From positions 20,020-84,019 of the forward strand of contig JANYDS010000015.1 in the NCBI GenBank assembly GCA_025363475.1: a stretch of DNA of 64,000 nucleotides, written 5' to 3'. A program made the translations under genes and the position numbers. The notes beneath the pieces are model-generated. The model was not told where the DNA came from. It made no database searches and worked only from the letters and a program-made list of their open reading frames with translations. Within the stretch, counting starts at the first letter, position 1, and each line of letters opens with the position of its first letter. Of the stretch, positions 7,867 to 15,721 are shown piece by piece. Origin of the DNA: Terriglobia bacterium (lineage in GTDB: Bacteria; Acidobacteriota; Terriglobia; Bryobacterales; Bryobacteraceae).

Positions 7867-9447
7867 TCACTTTATTTTGTCAAGTATAGCGGCGCTTTCT
7901 TCAATCTTGTCTTCGCGATAAAGTACGCTGGCAAGACCCTTGAGTGCGTCCGGGTTACCAGGTTGAGCTTTGAGCACTTGGTTGTAAATGTCTTCCGCAG
8001 TCGCGTAATCCTTGCGATCCGTATATTCGGCGGCTGCCTGAATTTTCGTTTTGGCGTCGGCCGAAGACGGAACTTCGATCAGACTTAACTTCGGCACCAC
8101 ATCAGTTGAATTTACCGTTTTGGCAGCGGACTGGGTGCTTCCCTTGCCGCGCGTCATGACGACACCTGTTGTGACCAGAAGTGCCAGTACCGCCGCAATC
8201 GCCCAGAACATCGCAGGTGAAAAGGAACGCGAACGCCGGCGTTTTACTTTCACCGCAGGTACTTCATCAATCGAAGATTCCGGCAGCGCGATCCTGCGCG
8301 GCAGTTCCTGCGCCAGCTTGTCTACCCCTGTGATCAAGCGGCTGAGGTTGTCTTCCGTGCGCTGCGAATATTCACGCAGTTGATTCATCGCCTCAGCCTG
8401 CTTGGTCATATCGGTTTCGAGCGCTGAGACGCGCTGAACCAGCTTTACCTGAATATTCTTAACAAAGGTTTCCAGCGTACGGACGTGGGTGTCTTCAATT
8501 TCTTCCTGAAGCTTGTCCGCCATCTGATGGAACCGGGAGGTCACGGCCTGTTCAATCATCTGAGGAAGGCGGGCTTCCAGTTCCTGCATGGACCGCGGGT
8601 CCGTGGCACCGCCGCGCCCGTCCCGGAACGTATCCGACATCTGGCTGCTCAGCCAGCCCCGAGGGTCCTGCGGCACCGGTTCCACGCCAGTTTCCATGCC
8701 CTGGACGCGGCCTTCAATCTCTTCCAGACGGTCGAGGATCGGACGGATGCCATCCGCCATCAACTCCAGAATTTCGTAATCGCGATCACCGAGGTTTTCG
8801 GGTTCCCCTTCATCGCGCATGCGTTCGCGCAGCCGCCGCGGCTCCGCACGCCGAGCCGGAGCAACTCGCCGTGGAGCTTTGCCGTAGGTGCTGCGGTCCC
8901 GCGGTGCCAGCGCACGACCAGGCGAGCGGCCGTCATCACTGCTCTCGTCCTGAGAATCGCGCGACGAATCCGAGGGAGTGCGGGCGGGTTCTTCCAGCAA
9001 ACGCCGGGCCAGGCCATCGCGCCGCAGTTGCGGTGAGAAATACTGGCCGCCGTCGCGAACGTAGGAAATGGCGTCAATCAGGTGCCTGGCCGGGCCGTTT
9101 TTGAGCAGGTAAGCATCGCCACCGGCGCGTACCACTTCACGGATAATATCGTCGTCCGTGGACCCCGACAGTATGACGATTTTGGTACTCAGGCCCTCGC
9201 TGCGTATGCGCCTGATGAGTTCGATGCCGTGCAGTTTCGGGATATTCAGGTCAATGACAGCTACATCGGGACGAACGCTGCGGATGAGTTCGAGCGCTCG
9301 TTCGCCATCCGGACACTGGGCGACTACCTCGAACTTCGAGGCACCCTGCTGCAGTACCGCTGCCAGGCCATCACGGCGCAGCGCGTCTTCATCAGCAAGT
9401 AATATTGTAATTTTGTCCAAAGCTGGCACCGGAAACGAGTTGTTCAC
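7867..9447 (-). CDS. Receiver-domain protein with coiled coil, TM anchor and TPR instead of an HTH
   Basis: 526 residues. A NarL-type receiver spans about 13-135, with phospho-acceptor D66 ('VAVIDLNIP') and K116. A disordered Arg/Ser/Asp-rich linker covers about 150-215. Residues 219-236 ('LGDRDYEILELMADGIRP') look like the first helix of a LuxR HTH, but a long coiled coil (about 237-400) follows where the DNA-reading helices should be. Then come a basic stretch, one TM helix (about 413-431) and a C-terminal TPR-like unit (about 465-526). The receiver is closely similar to that of the true regulator at 10001-10669, so it looks like a duplicated NarL protein rebuilt as a membrane scaffold. It probably receives phosphate from the kinase at 10670-11509 (inference). 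Confidence 0.8.
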   Translation of the reverse strand: MNNSFPVPALDKITILLADEDALRRDGLAAVLQQGASKFEVVAQCPDGERALELIRSVRPDVAVIDLNIPKLHGIELIRRIRSEGLSTKIVILSGSTDDDIIREVVRAGGDAYLLKNGPARHLIDAISYVRDGGQYFSPQLRRDGLARRLLEEPARTPSDSSRDSQDESSDDGRSPGRALAPRDRSTYGKAPRRVAPARRAEPRRLRERMRDEGEPENLGDRDYEILELMADGIRPILDRLEEIEGRVQGMETGVEPVPQDPRGWLSSQMSDTFRDGRGGATDPRSMQELEARLPQMIEQAVTSRFHQMADKLQEEIEDTHVRTLETFVKNIQVKLVQRVSALETDMTKQAEAMNQLREYSQRTEDNLSRLITGVDKLAQELPRRIALPESSIDEVPAVKVKRRRSRSFSPAMFWAIAAVLALLVTTGVVMTRGKGSTQSAAKTVNSTDVVPKLSLIEVPSSADAKTKIQAAAEYTDRKDYATAEDIYNQVLKAQPGNPDALKGLASVLYREDKIEESAAILDKIK

Positions 9448-9523
9448 ATTCTATCGTGATATGGGATAGCTATGTGTATCACTCGCAACAAACATATGGC
9501 GTAATATCTCCGGCGGTGCCGCA

Positions 9524-9543
9524 GCCCCGGCCGTTTCCGGGGC
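9524..9543 (-). terminator. GC-rich hairpin after the small coiled-coil gene
   Basis: GCCCCGG-CCGTTT-CCGGGGC is a perfect 7-bp stem with a 6-base loop, 20 bases past the minus-strand stop at 9563 and before the receiver/TPR gene. No U-run follows on the minus strand, so it may be a Rho-assisted terminator or an mRNA 3'-end stabiliser rather than a classic intrinsic terminator. Confidence 0.35.
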
Positions 9544-9562
9544 GAAGACTTCAAGCGGTATA

Positions 9563-9907
9563 TCAGCGCCGGGTAAATACTTCTCTGCTGCCTGGCTCCG
9601 GCTCCACATTTTCACGGGTCTGACGGGCAGGTATCAGCTGATCGAGGCGAGAGAGCAAAGCATGAAGCGTGTGTTCATTGCGCAGGGCGCAGTCGCGAAG
9701 CTCAGAAAGCTGCGCTTCGTGGACGTCGAGCCGGGTTTCATTTCGCTCCAGACGTTTTTCGATAGCGTCGATGCGCGCGTCGTCGCGTGTGTCGGGGGCG
9801 GGCGGCAGCACTTTCTTCGCCGCGATGTTTTCCCCCAGCCGGATACCCGCACCCAGCAGGATGCCGCCTCCGAACGAAGCCGCAAGTATTTTAGAGAGTT
9901 TTGCCAA
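9563..9907 (-). CDS. Small membrane-anchored coiled-coil protein
   Basis: 114 residues. It has a short basic N-terminus, a Gly-rich hydrophobic segment (about 8-25, 'ILAASFGGGILLGAGIRLG'), then a heptad-like helix (about 45-95, 'RIDAIEKRLERNETRLDVHEAQLSEL'). The family is not recognised. Its architecture matches the unrelated-looking protein at 11643-11996 on the other side of the kinase/regulator pair. The two may be membrane tethers or partners for the receiver protein that also carries a coiled coil. It is on the same strand as the surrounding two-component genes. Confidence 0.6.
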   Translation of the reverse strand: MAKLSKILAASFGGGILLGAGIRLGENIAAKKVLPPAPDTRDDARIDAIEKRLERNETRLDVHEAQLSELRDCALRNEHTLHALLSRLDQLIPARQTRENVEPEPGSREVFTRR

Positions 9908-10000
9908 TCAAATCACTGCTTCAATGCACGCTGAGCAAACCTGATTTTACTCTTCGGCAGTTTCGGGCGTCAGTTCCAGTTAGTAAACAATGCCCGGAAA

Positions 10001-10669
10001 TTAACAGGGACTTCCAACCGGCTGGCCACCGGGCTGAAGATTACGCTGGATCGCAAAACGGACCAGCCCGGCGATACCATCCACCTCAAGCTTGCGCATG
10101 ACGCTGGCGCGGTATGTATCCACCGTTTTTGGGCTGATCTCAAGCAATTTGGCGATGTCCTTTGGCCTCATACCATCCACGAGAAAGGAAAACACCTCGA
10201 ACTCGCGCTTACTGAGCGCCGCCAGGGCGTTGGTTTCTTCCCGCTTGTTGTCAATATTTTCGCGACGGATCAGAGGTGTGAGGTACTGCCCCCCATCCAC
10301 GACGTAATTGATCGCTTCGAAAAGATGGCGCGCCGGCCCGTCCTTCAACAGATAGCCGTCACCGCCAGAGCGAAACACTTCGCGGATCACGCTTTCGTCA
10401 CGGCTGATGGACAGCACCAGAAGGCGTGTTTCTGATTTTGCCTGCCGAACTTTACGGATAACATCGAGACCGGACAGTCTGGGCATATCTAGGTCGAGAA
10501 CAGCAAAATCGGGTTTGTGCGTCAAAATCATAGCGACTGCTTCCTCCCCGTCAGAACACTGCCCGATCACTTTCAGATCCGGACGGTTATCGCAAAACGC
10601 GGCGATTCCTTCGCGGACGATTCCATGATCGTCGGCAAGGATTAACGTAATGACTTTGGTCGCTTCCAT
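10001..10669 (-). CDS. NarL/FixJ-type response regulator
   Basis: 222 residues. Receiver domain about 6-125 with the acidic pair 'ADDH', phospho-acceptor D59 ('VLDLDMP'), S87 and K109. LuxR-type HTH about 150-206 ('LSKREFEVFSFLVDGMRPKDIA', 'SPKTVDTYRASVMRKLEV'), so it should bind DNA when phosphorylated. Its ATG directly abuts the stop of the upstream kinase gene (TAAATG). The two are surely cotranscribed and form a cognate pair. Target promoters are not visible, but the neighbouring Tad pilus locus is a reasonable candidate (inference). Confidence 0.93.
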   Translation of the reverse strand: MEATKVITLILADDHGIVREGIAAFCDNRPDLKVIGQCSDGEEAVAMILTHKPDFAVLDLDMPRLSGLDVIRKVRQAKSETRLLVLSISRDESVIREVFRSGGDGYLLKDGPARHLFEAINYVVDGGQYLTPLIRRENIDNKREETNALAALSKREFEVFSFLVDGMRPKDIAKLLEISPKTVDTYRASVMRKLEVDGIAGLVRFAIQRNLQPGGQPVGSPC

Positions 10670-11509
10670 TTATTCCTCCATGGTGACTGTCGATAGCAAG
10701 GCTACAGACAGCACAACCGTGGTTCCGGCGGAATCACTTTTGACATCCAGGATTCCATCCGCCACCTCGGCGTATTCTTTTAATGCGATCAGTCCGATTC
10801 CCCGGTTCAGTTTATCGCTGAACGGGTTCTCTACCTCAAATCCACAACCATTGTCCCGAATGCGCATCACTATGAACGGGCCTTCCAGTTCCACCCGGAA
10901 CGACACGCGTGTCGCAGCGGAATGTTTGATGATGTTCGCGATGCATTCCTGAGCGCAACGGTAGATGGCAATTTTGATGTCATGAACGGGTTCCACAGGG
11001 AACTCACTCACGATGAACTCGACGGCGACTCTTTCGGCCAGCCCGCTGGTTTCAACCAGCGCCCGCAAGGCAGTATAGAGGCTGAGCCCCTGCCAGTCCG
11101 GTGGATGCAGAGAGTGCGACACTGACCTTACCTGCTGCAGCGCCTGTTCTGTCAGGCGTTCGAGGCGGTCCATAAACTTCCGGGCCGGGGCAGATAATAT
11201 ATCCTGACTCGTAGCCAGCATTTCCAGATTGAGTTTGATTCCCGCCAGCGACTGGCCAGCACCGGAATGCAGTTCCCGCGCCAGGCGGGAGCGCTCACGC
11301 TCCATTTGTCGCAAAACCGGTACAGCGCGCGGTCTGGTGCGGCAGATGAACTGGCTCAACCGCTCGTTCTGGCGGCTGATACTGGTGAGCGTGTTTGCCC
11401 ACGGCGTAACTGACGGACTGTTCCCCTGACCTTGGGGCGGAACAGAGCGAACCGGCTCTCCTGACAACTCAGCGAGACTCAGATTCGCCTGCAACTTGCG
11501 TTCAGGCAC
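10670..11509 (-). CDS. Cytoplasmic NarX-like sensor histidine kinase (HisKA_3)
   Basis: 279 residues, no transmembrane helix. The dimerisation/phosphotransfer domain (about 70-135) has H81 in 'LARELHSGAGQSLAG'. The HATPase domain (about 175-275) shows the N box 'QECIANIIKHS', G1 'DNGCGF' and G2 'NRGIGLIALKE'. The first 60 residues are not a recognised sensor domain, so the input signal is probably relayed by a partner, perhaps one of the two membrane-anchored coiled-coil proteins beside it. It precedes the response regulator with no gap. Confidence 0.9.
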   Translation of the reverse strand: MPERKLQANLSLAELSGEPVRSVPPQGQGNSPSVTPWANTLTSISRQNERLSQFICRTRPRAVPVLRQMERERSRLARELHSGAGQSLAGIKLNLEMLATSQDILSAPARKFMDRLERLTEQALQQVRSVSHSLHPPDWQGLSLYTALRALVETSGLAERVAVEFIVSEFPVEPVHDIKIAIYRCAQECIANIIKHSAATRVSFRVELEGPFIVMRIRDNGCGFEVENPFSDKLNRGIGLIALKEYAEVADGILDVKSDSAGTTVVLSVALLSTVTMEE

Positions 11510-11642
11510 TTCCTATCTTTATAGCTGTTCGTCGGGGCTTTCGCTCTGTTTTTGTTACAGAACGGTTCCAGTACTAAAGCTCTACCACAGTACTGGTACC
11601 AGAAGCAGGACTAGCAGGCCCAAAAAAAACTATACTTGCGGG

Positions 11643-11996
11643 GTGCTTCAGTCTGTCCTGTTACCGGTAGCGAAATCTGCGCTTGTCGTTGCGGGTTCGG
11701 CATTTGGTTTGGTGGAAGCCCTCGTCGTGTTCGGCAGCTCTCCTGAAGCGGCCGCGCCGGGAGCGCAGATTGAAAAGGGGCTGGATTCGCTGCGAACCAA
11801 GCTGGCAAGGACTGAAAATGCGATTGACCTGATTGAGCTGCGGGTGGCTGAAATGGTGACCCGCACGGAACTCGATGCCCGTCTCGGAGCACAGGCCGAG
11901 TCGATGGAATCGCTGCGGATCATGATCACGCACACGGACGAATTGCTGGAGCGCGTGCTCGAACGGCTGGAGAGCGACGCAGCAGAGTACTTCTAG
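11643..11996 (+). CDS. Small membrane-anchored coiled-coil protein
   Basis: I place the start at GTG 11643, giving 117 residues. The longer frame upstream from 11496 is Ser/Arg/Cys-rich and not protein-like. The N-terminus is a hydrophobic anchor ('PVAKSALVVAGSAFGLVEALVV'). The rest is a long amphipathic helix ('LRTKLARTENAIDLIELRVAEM', 'LLERVLERLESDA'). The family is not recognised. It is divergent from the kinase gene and its stop overlaps the stop of the convergent regulator at 11993 by 4 bases. The design resembles the protein at 9563-9907. Confidence 0.6.
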   Translation: MLQSVLLPVAKSALVVAGSAFGLVEALVVFGSSPEAAAPGAQIEKGLDSLRTKLARTENAIDLIELRVAEMVTRTELDARLGAQAESMESLRIMITHTDELLERVLERLESDAAEYF

Positions 11997-12733
11997 TACT
12001 TGTACTGGCCGGCTGGCCGACGTTCTTCCTGTCTCACCGGGACACGTTCCACAAAAAATGATCGCGGCGACTGCCACAGCGGACCGGTCGGACTCTTCTT
12101 ATCGTCGCGCGGCATGCCTTCGAGAGACCCGCCGCCCGGCGCGAGGTTCTTCAGTCCATATAGTGCCAGCTCGAAACGGTCTTTCACTCCCAGTTTCTGG
12201 AACAGTCTGGAAAGATAAACCTTAACTGTGCCCTCAGAGATCGTTAAGGCATAGGCGATTTCCTTATTCTTAAGCCCCTGTGACAGGAGACTGACCAGCT
12301 GTCCCTCCCGCCGCGTGAGGGAATACCGGCGGGCGGAGAGGATGCTGTCGGTGAGAGCCTTCTCAAACCATAGTTCCCCGTCGTTAACCCGCGTCAGGCA
12401 ACGCAGTAAGACTTCAACTGCCAATGTCTTTCTGAGGATTCCCCGGACGCCCAGGCTCATTGCCTGCAGTGCCAGTTCGGTCGATATCGAGTGGACCCAC
12501 AGAATAATCTTAGTCTGGGAGGCAACTTCCTGGAGCCCGCTCAGTATAGAGAAGGTGAACCCGGCGGTGAGATCCACCAGCAAAACATCGGGTTGGTGGA
12601 CCTGCAGTTGACTGCGGAGTTCTTCCATTTTGGGGCAGTATGAGACCAGACTCAGGTCTTCAACAGAGGCCAGAATCCGGGTCAGACCCTCTGCCAGAAT
12701 CGGTTCGTCACTGCACAGGAGCAAGCTTGCCAT
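11993..12733 (-). CDS. LuxR-family response regulator
   Basis: 246 residues. Receiver-like domain about 2-120 with D54 ('VLLVDLTAG') and K102, but only 'SDEP' where the usual acidic pair lies, so phosphorylation may be weak or absent. LuxR HTH about 136-195 ('LTRREGQLVSLLSQGLKNKEIA', 'SEGTVKVYLSRLFQKL'). A charged tail of about 45 residues follows. No kinase is adjacent on its own transcript. It faces the Tad locus across a 288-base gap (12734-13021), making it a candidate regulator of that locus (inference). Confidence 0.88.
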   Translation of the reverse strand: MASLLLCSDEPILAEGLTRILASVEDLSLVSYCPKMEELRSQLQVHQPDVLLVDLTAGFTFSILSGLQEVASQTKIILWVHSISTELALQAMSLGVRGILRKTLAVEVLLRCLTRVNDGELWFEKALTDSILSARRYSLTRREGQLVSLLSQGLKNKEIAYALTISEGTVKVYLSRLFQKLGVKDRFELALYGLKNLAPGGGSLEGMPRDDKKSPTGPLWQSPRSFFVERVPVRQEERRPAGQYKY

Positions 12734-12891
12734 GAGAAGGAGCTTACCACCTTACAGATGAATTTTCTAATATTTTTTGCAGTTTTCTTTGATTATTCTT
12801 TTGGCCGTCTTTCGTGAACCTGTCAAAAGTTACCGCCGGACCCTGCAATCGAGAATACCTATAAAACGTTGATATCGAGACCGACATAACT

Positions 12892-12943
12892 GTTAACAAA
12901 GGTTAGTGCGAGAACTCCGGATAACGCCGTTTCGTAACCATCG
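12892..12943. promoter_or_regulatory. Candidate regulator-binding site upstream of the Tad locus
   Basis: The AT-rich gap before the PilZ gene holds GTTAACAAAGGTTAG (12892-12906) and CGTAACCATCG (12933-12943). Nearly identical elements, GTTAACTAAGGTTAG (25813-25827) and CGTTAACCATCG (25837-25848), lie upstream of the prepilin peptidase gene at the other end of the locus. The 14-of-15 match at the two outer units of one functional locus suggests a shared activator or repressor site. Which regulator binds is unknown. Confidence 0.45.
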
Positions 12944-13021
12944 ATAACATTCTGCTGCAACCTATTTACGGTATTGTTCAAACGCAGCCAGGGTAATAAA
13001 TTCAGTTCTTACACCTGCTCT

Positions 13022-13408
13022 ATGAACCGCCGCTGCCAAACCCGTCACGATGTTCAGCTCACCTGCTATGTGGAGGTAGGAAGAGTGGCTGTGACACCCG
13101 TTCAGGCCTTCACTGAAAACGTGAGCCGGACCGGAATCCTGATGCGCTGGCTCAACGACGTTCCCCTTCCCGGGATCGACTCACGTCTTATCCTTGACAT
13201 TGTACTACCAGAAAAGTCTGAGTTTGGACAAAGATTACTCCGATGCCGTACAAATGTGGTGCGTGTAAGGACGCAGGAGGGCGAGGCGCCAGAGGTGGCC
13301 CTCAGAATTCTCACCATGCGATTTGTGAAGGCCGGGGGGTCGCCGGTGCGGAAGACCAGGAAGATCGACCTCGCGGTTATGCCGCTGGCGACGCAGCGGG
13401 TGAGCTGA
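13022..13408 (+). CDS. PilZ-domain protein
   Basis: 128 residues from ATG 13022; an upstream in-frame ATG at 12974 adds an unlikely leader. It carries the PilZ fold, with an N-terminal Arg cluster ('MNRRCQTRHDVQL', the RxxxR element) and 'ENVSRTGILMRW', matching the (D/N)xSxxG element that binds cyclic di-GMP. Such proteins link c-di-GMP levels to motility, pili or exopolysaccharide. It is the first gene before the Tad pilus genes and 7 bases from the next gene, so it may tune pilus assembly to c-di-GMP. Confidence 0.8.
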   Translation: MNRRCQTRHDVQLTCYVEVGRVAVTPVQAFTENVSRTGILMRWLNDVPLPGIDSRLILDIVLPEKSEFGQRLLRCRTNVVRVRTQEGEAPEVALRILTMRFVKAGGSPVRKTRKIDLAVMPLATQRVS

Positions 13409-13415
13409 AAAAACA

Positions 13416-15143
13416 ATGCTGATTCCGATTCCCACTCTCAAACCTGAAGCCCGGCCCGCCCTCAGCGAATCAGCCGAAGACCGGCGCAACCGGCGCATTG
13501 CCCGATTCCTGCCTTCTTTGACGGATCTGGCGTTCCTGATGCCGGTGATCCTCCTGTTCGTGAAGCTGGATGGCGCCCGCACCATGCTGGGCGACGGCGA
13601 CACCGGCTGGCATATCCGCACAGGCGAATGGATGCTGGCCCACGGGCAGGTGCCGCACAGCGATATGTTCTCATTCAGCCGTCCCGGCGCGCCCTGGTTC
13701 GCCTGGGAATGGCTGTGGGATGTACTTTTTGCCCTGCTGCACCAGCGCTGGGGGATGCCGGCGGTGGTGCTGGCCAGCGTCCTGGTGCTCTGCGTTACCA
13801 GCGCTTTGCTGTTCCGGCTGGTCCGGCGCAAGTGCAACAACGGTTTGGTCGCTATCGCCGTGACCCTTTTGGCGACCGGGGGCTGCGCAATTCATTGGCT
13901 GGCGCGGCCCCATCTTTTCACTCTTCTGTTCTTCACCGTCACGCTGCACATTACCGAGCGGGCCAGTGAAGGGCGCATCAAGCTGCTCGGCTGGCTGATT
14001 CCCCTTACCTTGCTCTGGACGAATCTCCACGGCGGCTTCTTCGTGGTCTTTCTCGTCCTGGCCTGTTACATCGGTTCAGACCTTCTGAATGCCGTCATCG
14101 AAAAGGACGCGGACCGCCGCAAAGCGTTTTTGCGCTCTACCCTGCCCTGGCTGAAGACCGGGCTGGCCAGTTTCGCTGTGACGTTTATCAATCCCTATGG
14201 CTGGCAGCTGCATAAACATGTGGTTGACTACATTACTGACCCGTACCAGTTGATCCACATCAGCGAGTTCCAGTCAGTAAATTTCCATTCCCCGGTCGTC
14301 GTCTACTTCGAGCCGCTGATGATTGCCGCGCTCCTGACAGCGCTGTGGGATGCGAAGAACCGGCGTTTTGCCAATGTGTTTCTAAGCCTCGGCTGGCTGC
14401 ATCTCGCTTTGATCGCTCAGCGCAATCTTCCCCTGTTTGCCATCGCCGCGGCACCGTTGATCGCCAAATCGCTGGTGTCGGCGATTGAGGTGGCCCGCGA
14501 GGCCGGTCTGGCGCCTTGGGTTGCGCGGACAGCCCGGTGGTTTACAACCGCCACCGACAGTTTCGAGGAAACGGACCGGCTGGGCCGCCTCTATATAGTG
14601 AGCGCCGTGCCGCTGGTTCTGGTGGGCCTGCTGCTGATGGCACCAAAGCCGGTGGCAGCGCGTTTCAGCTCAACCTATGATCCGGCCGCTTATCCGGAGA
14701 AGGCGCTGGCGCAACTGCGGAGTCCGGAAACGCACCATATTTTCTCCGAAGACGAGTGGGGCGACTACCTGATCTACAACCTCTACCCCTCACGGCAGGT
14801 GTTTGTGGATGGTCGCAGCGACTTTTACGGCGACGACTTCGGGGAACGCTATCTGGATGTCATGAACGTCAAGGTGGGCTGGGACAAGACCCTTGACAAG
14901 TATTCAATCGACACCATTGTGCTCTCGCCGAAGTTTGCGCTGACCAGCACCCTCAAGATTTCACGCGACTGGCGCGTTGTGTATGACGATGGCGTGGCCG
15001 TCGTCTTCCGGCGCGCGATTCCGGTAATACCGGACAGCCGTGCAGCAGTTTCTCCTGCTTTGAAAGAAGCGGGGAAAGACCGTGATCGGGCGATCACGAA
15101 AACCATGACCGGTGGTCGCAGGACCACGAAACCCAACACCTAA
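13416..15143 (+). CDS. Polytopic membrane protein, GT-C glycosyltransferase-like
   Basis: 575 residues with about ten or more hydrophobic helices from residue 35 to 420, then a soluble C-terminal domain ('SEDEWGDYLIYNLYPSRQVFVDGRSDFYG'). The first periplasmic loop holds acidic and aromatic residues in 'GDGDTGWHIRTGEWMLAHG', similar in style to the catalytic loop of GT-C/PMT enzymes, but I cannot name a family. It lies between a PilZ protein and the pilins, so pilin glycosylation or a role in the export apparatus is possible (inference). Confidence 0.6.
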   Translation: MLIPIPTLKPEARPALSESAEDRRNRRIARFLPSLTDLAFLMPVILLFVKLDGARTMLGDGDTGWHIRTGEWMLAHGQVPHSDMFSFSRPGAPWFAWEWLWDVLFALLHQRWGMPAVVLASVLVLCVTSALLFRLVRRKCNNGLVAIAVTLLATGGCAIHWLARPHLFTLLFFTVTLHITERASEGRIKLLGWLIPLTLLWTNLHGGFFVVFLVLACYIGSDLLNAVIEKDADRRKAFLRSTLPWLKTGLASFAVTFINPYGWQLHKHVVDYITDPYQLIHISEFQSVNFHSPVVVYFEPLMIAALLTALWDAKNRRFANVFLSLGWLHLALIAQRNLPLFAIAAAPLIAKSLVSAIEVAREAGLAPWVARTARWFTTATDSFEETDRLGRLYIVSAVPLVLVGLLLMAPKPVAARFSSTYDPAAYPEKALAQLRSPETHHIFSEDEWGDYLIYNLYPSRQVFVDGRSDFYGDDFGERYLDVMNVKVGWDKTLDKYSIDTIVLSPKFALTSTLKISRDWRVVYDDGVAVVFRRAIPVIPDSRAAVSPALKEAGKDRDRAITKTMTGGRRTTKPNT

Positions 15144-15169
15144 ACCACCCAACGAGGAGCACTACACCG

Positions 15170-15355
15170 ATGAAAAACATGATGATGAATTTCGTTCGCG
15201 ACGAGCAGGGCCAGGATCTGATTGAATACACGCTTTTGATGGCATTCATCGCTCTGGCTTCGGCTGCCATTTTCGTGCAGGCCGGCACCAGCGTGAACTC
15301 GATCTGGAAGTCCGCCAGCAGCCAGCTTTCGAACGCCGCCGTTTCCGCGAGCTAG
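15170..15355 (+). CDS. flp: Flp/Fap-type pilin subunit 1
   Basis: 61 residues. Short basic leader, then 'GQDLIEYTLLMAFIALASAA', the conserved Flp motif with the Glu-Tyr pair of type IVb pilins. Prepilin peptidase is expected to cut after the Gly of 'DEQG' so that mature pilin starts QDLIEYT. A good ribosome site (AACGAGGAGC) precedes the ATG. It is strongly similar to the second pilin 104 bases downstream (nearly identical leader and helix), so the pair is a tandem duplication. Confidence 0.92.
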   Translation: MKNMMMNFVRDEQGQDLIEYTLLMAFIALASAAIFVQAGTSVNSIWKSASSQLSNAAVSAS

Positions 15356-15375
15356 TCTTTGGCGCGGATTGTTGG

Positions 15376-15409
15376 GCGCCGGGGCGGCGACATACTGCTG
15401 CTCCGGCGC
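15376..15409 (+). terminator. Hairpin between the two flp genes
   Basis: GCGCCGG (15376-15382) and CCGGCGC (15403-15409) form a 7-bp GC stem across 20 bases, 20 bases past the first flp stop. There is no U-run after it. It probably acts as an attenuator or mRNA stabiliser, letting pilin mRNA exceed the downstream assembly genes. An analogous hairpin follows the second flp gene. Confidence 0.4.
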
Positions 15410-15459
15410 GAACTTGAGACTCTGCCGGCGTGTCCGGTACACGACTTAAAGGAAAAACG

Positions 15460-15645
15460 ATGAAAAATATTTTGAAGAACTTTCTGCGGGACGAATCGGG
15501 TCAGGATCTGATCGAGTACACGTTGTTGATGGCGTTTGTGGCACTGGCGTCGGCGTCGCTGTTTCTGAGCGCGGGCAACAGCGTGAGCACCATCTGGCAA
15601 TCGGGCAGCAACCAGTTGTCGAATGCCTCTGTCGCAGCCAGCTAG
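15460..15645 (+). CDS. flp: Flp/Fap-type pilin subunit 2
   Basis: 61 residues from ATG 15460, chosen because AAAGGAAAAACG lies just before it and because it then aligns with the first pilin residue for residue. The core is 'GQDLIEYTLLMAFVALASAS', with prepilin cleavage expected after the Gly of 'DESG'. The C-terminal part (about 38-61) differs modestly from pilin 1 ('NSVSTIWQSGSNQLSN'). Two diverged pilins could give heteropolymeric pili or a major/minor pair. Confidence 0.92.
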   Translation: MKNILKNFLRDESGQDLIEYTLLMAFVALASASLFLSAGNSVSTIWQSGSNQLSNASVAAS

Positions 15646-15649
15646 ACCG

Positions 15650-15686
15650 GGCGGGGCGCCGGCTTTTATAACCTAAGCGCCCCGTC
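15650..15686 (+). terminator. Hairpin between flp2 and cpaB
   Basis: GGCGGGGCGC (15650-15659) pairs with GCGCCCCGTC (15677-15686) with one G-U, around a 17-base loop, immediately after the second pilin stop. No U-run follows. It is in the right place to attenuate transcription from the highly expressed pilin genes into cpaB and the assembly genes. Confidence 0.4.
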
Positions 15687-15721
15687 AGGATTGTTGAGAG
15701 ACACGGATTGGAGAGAACACG

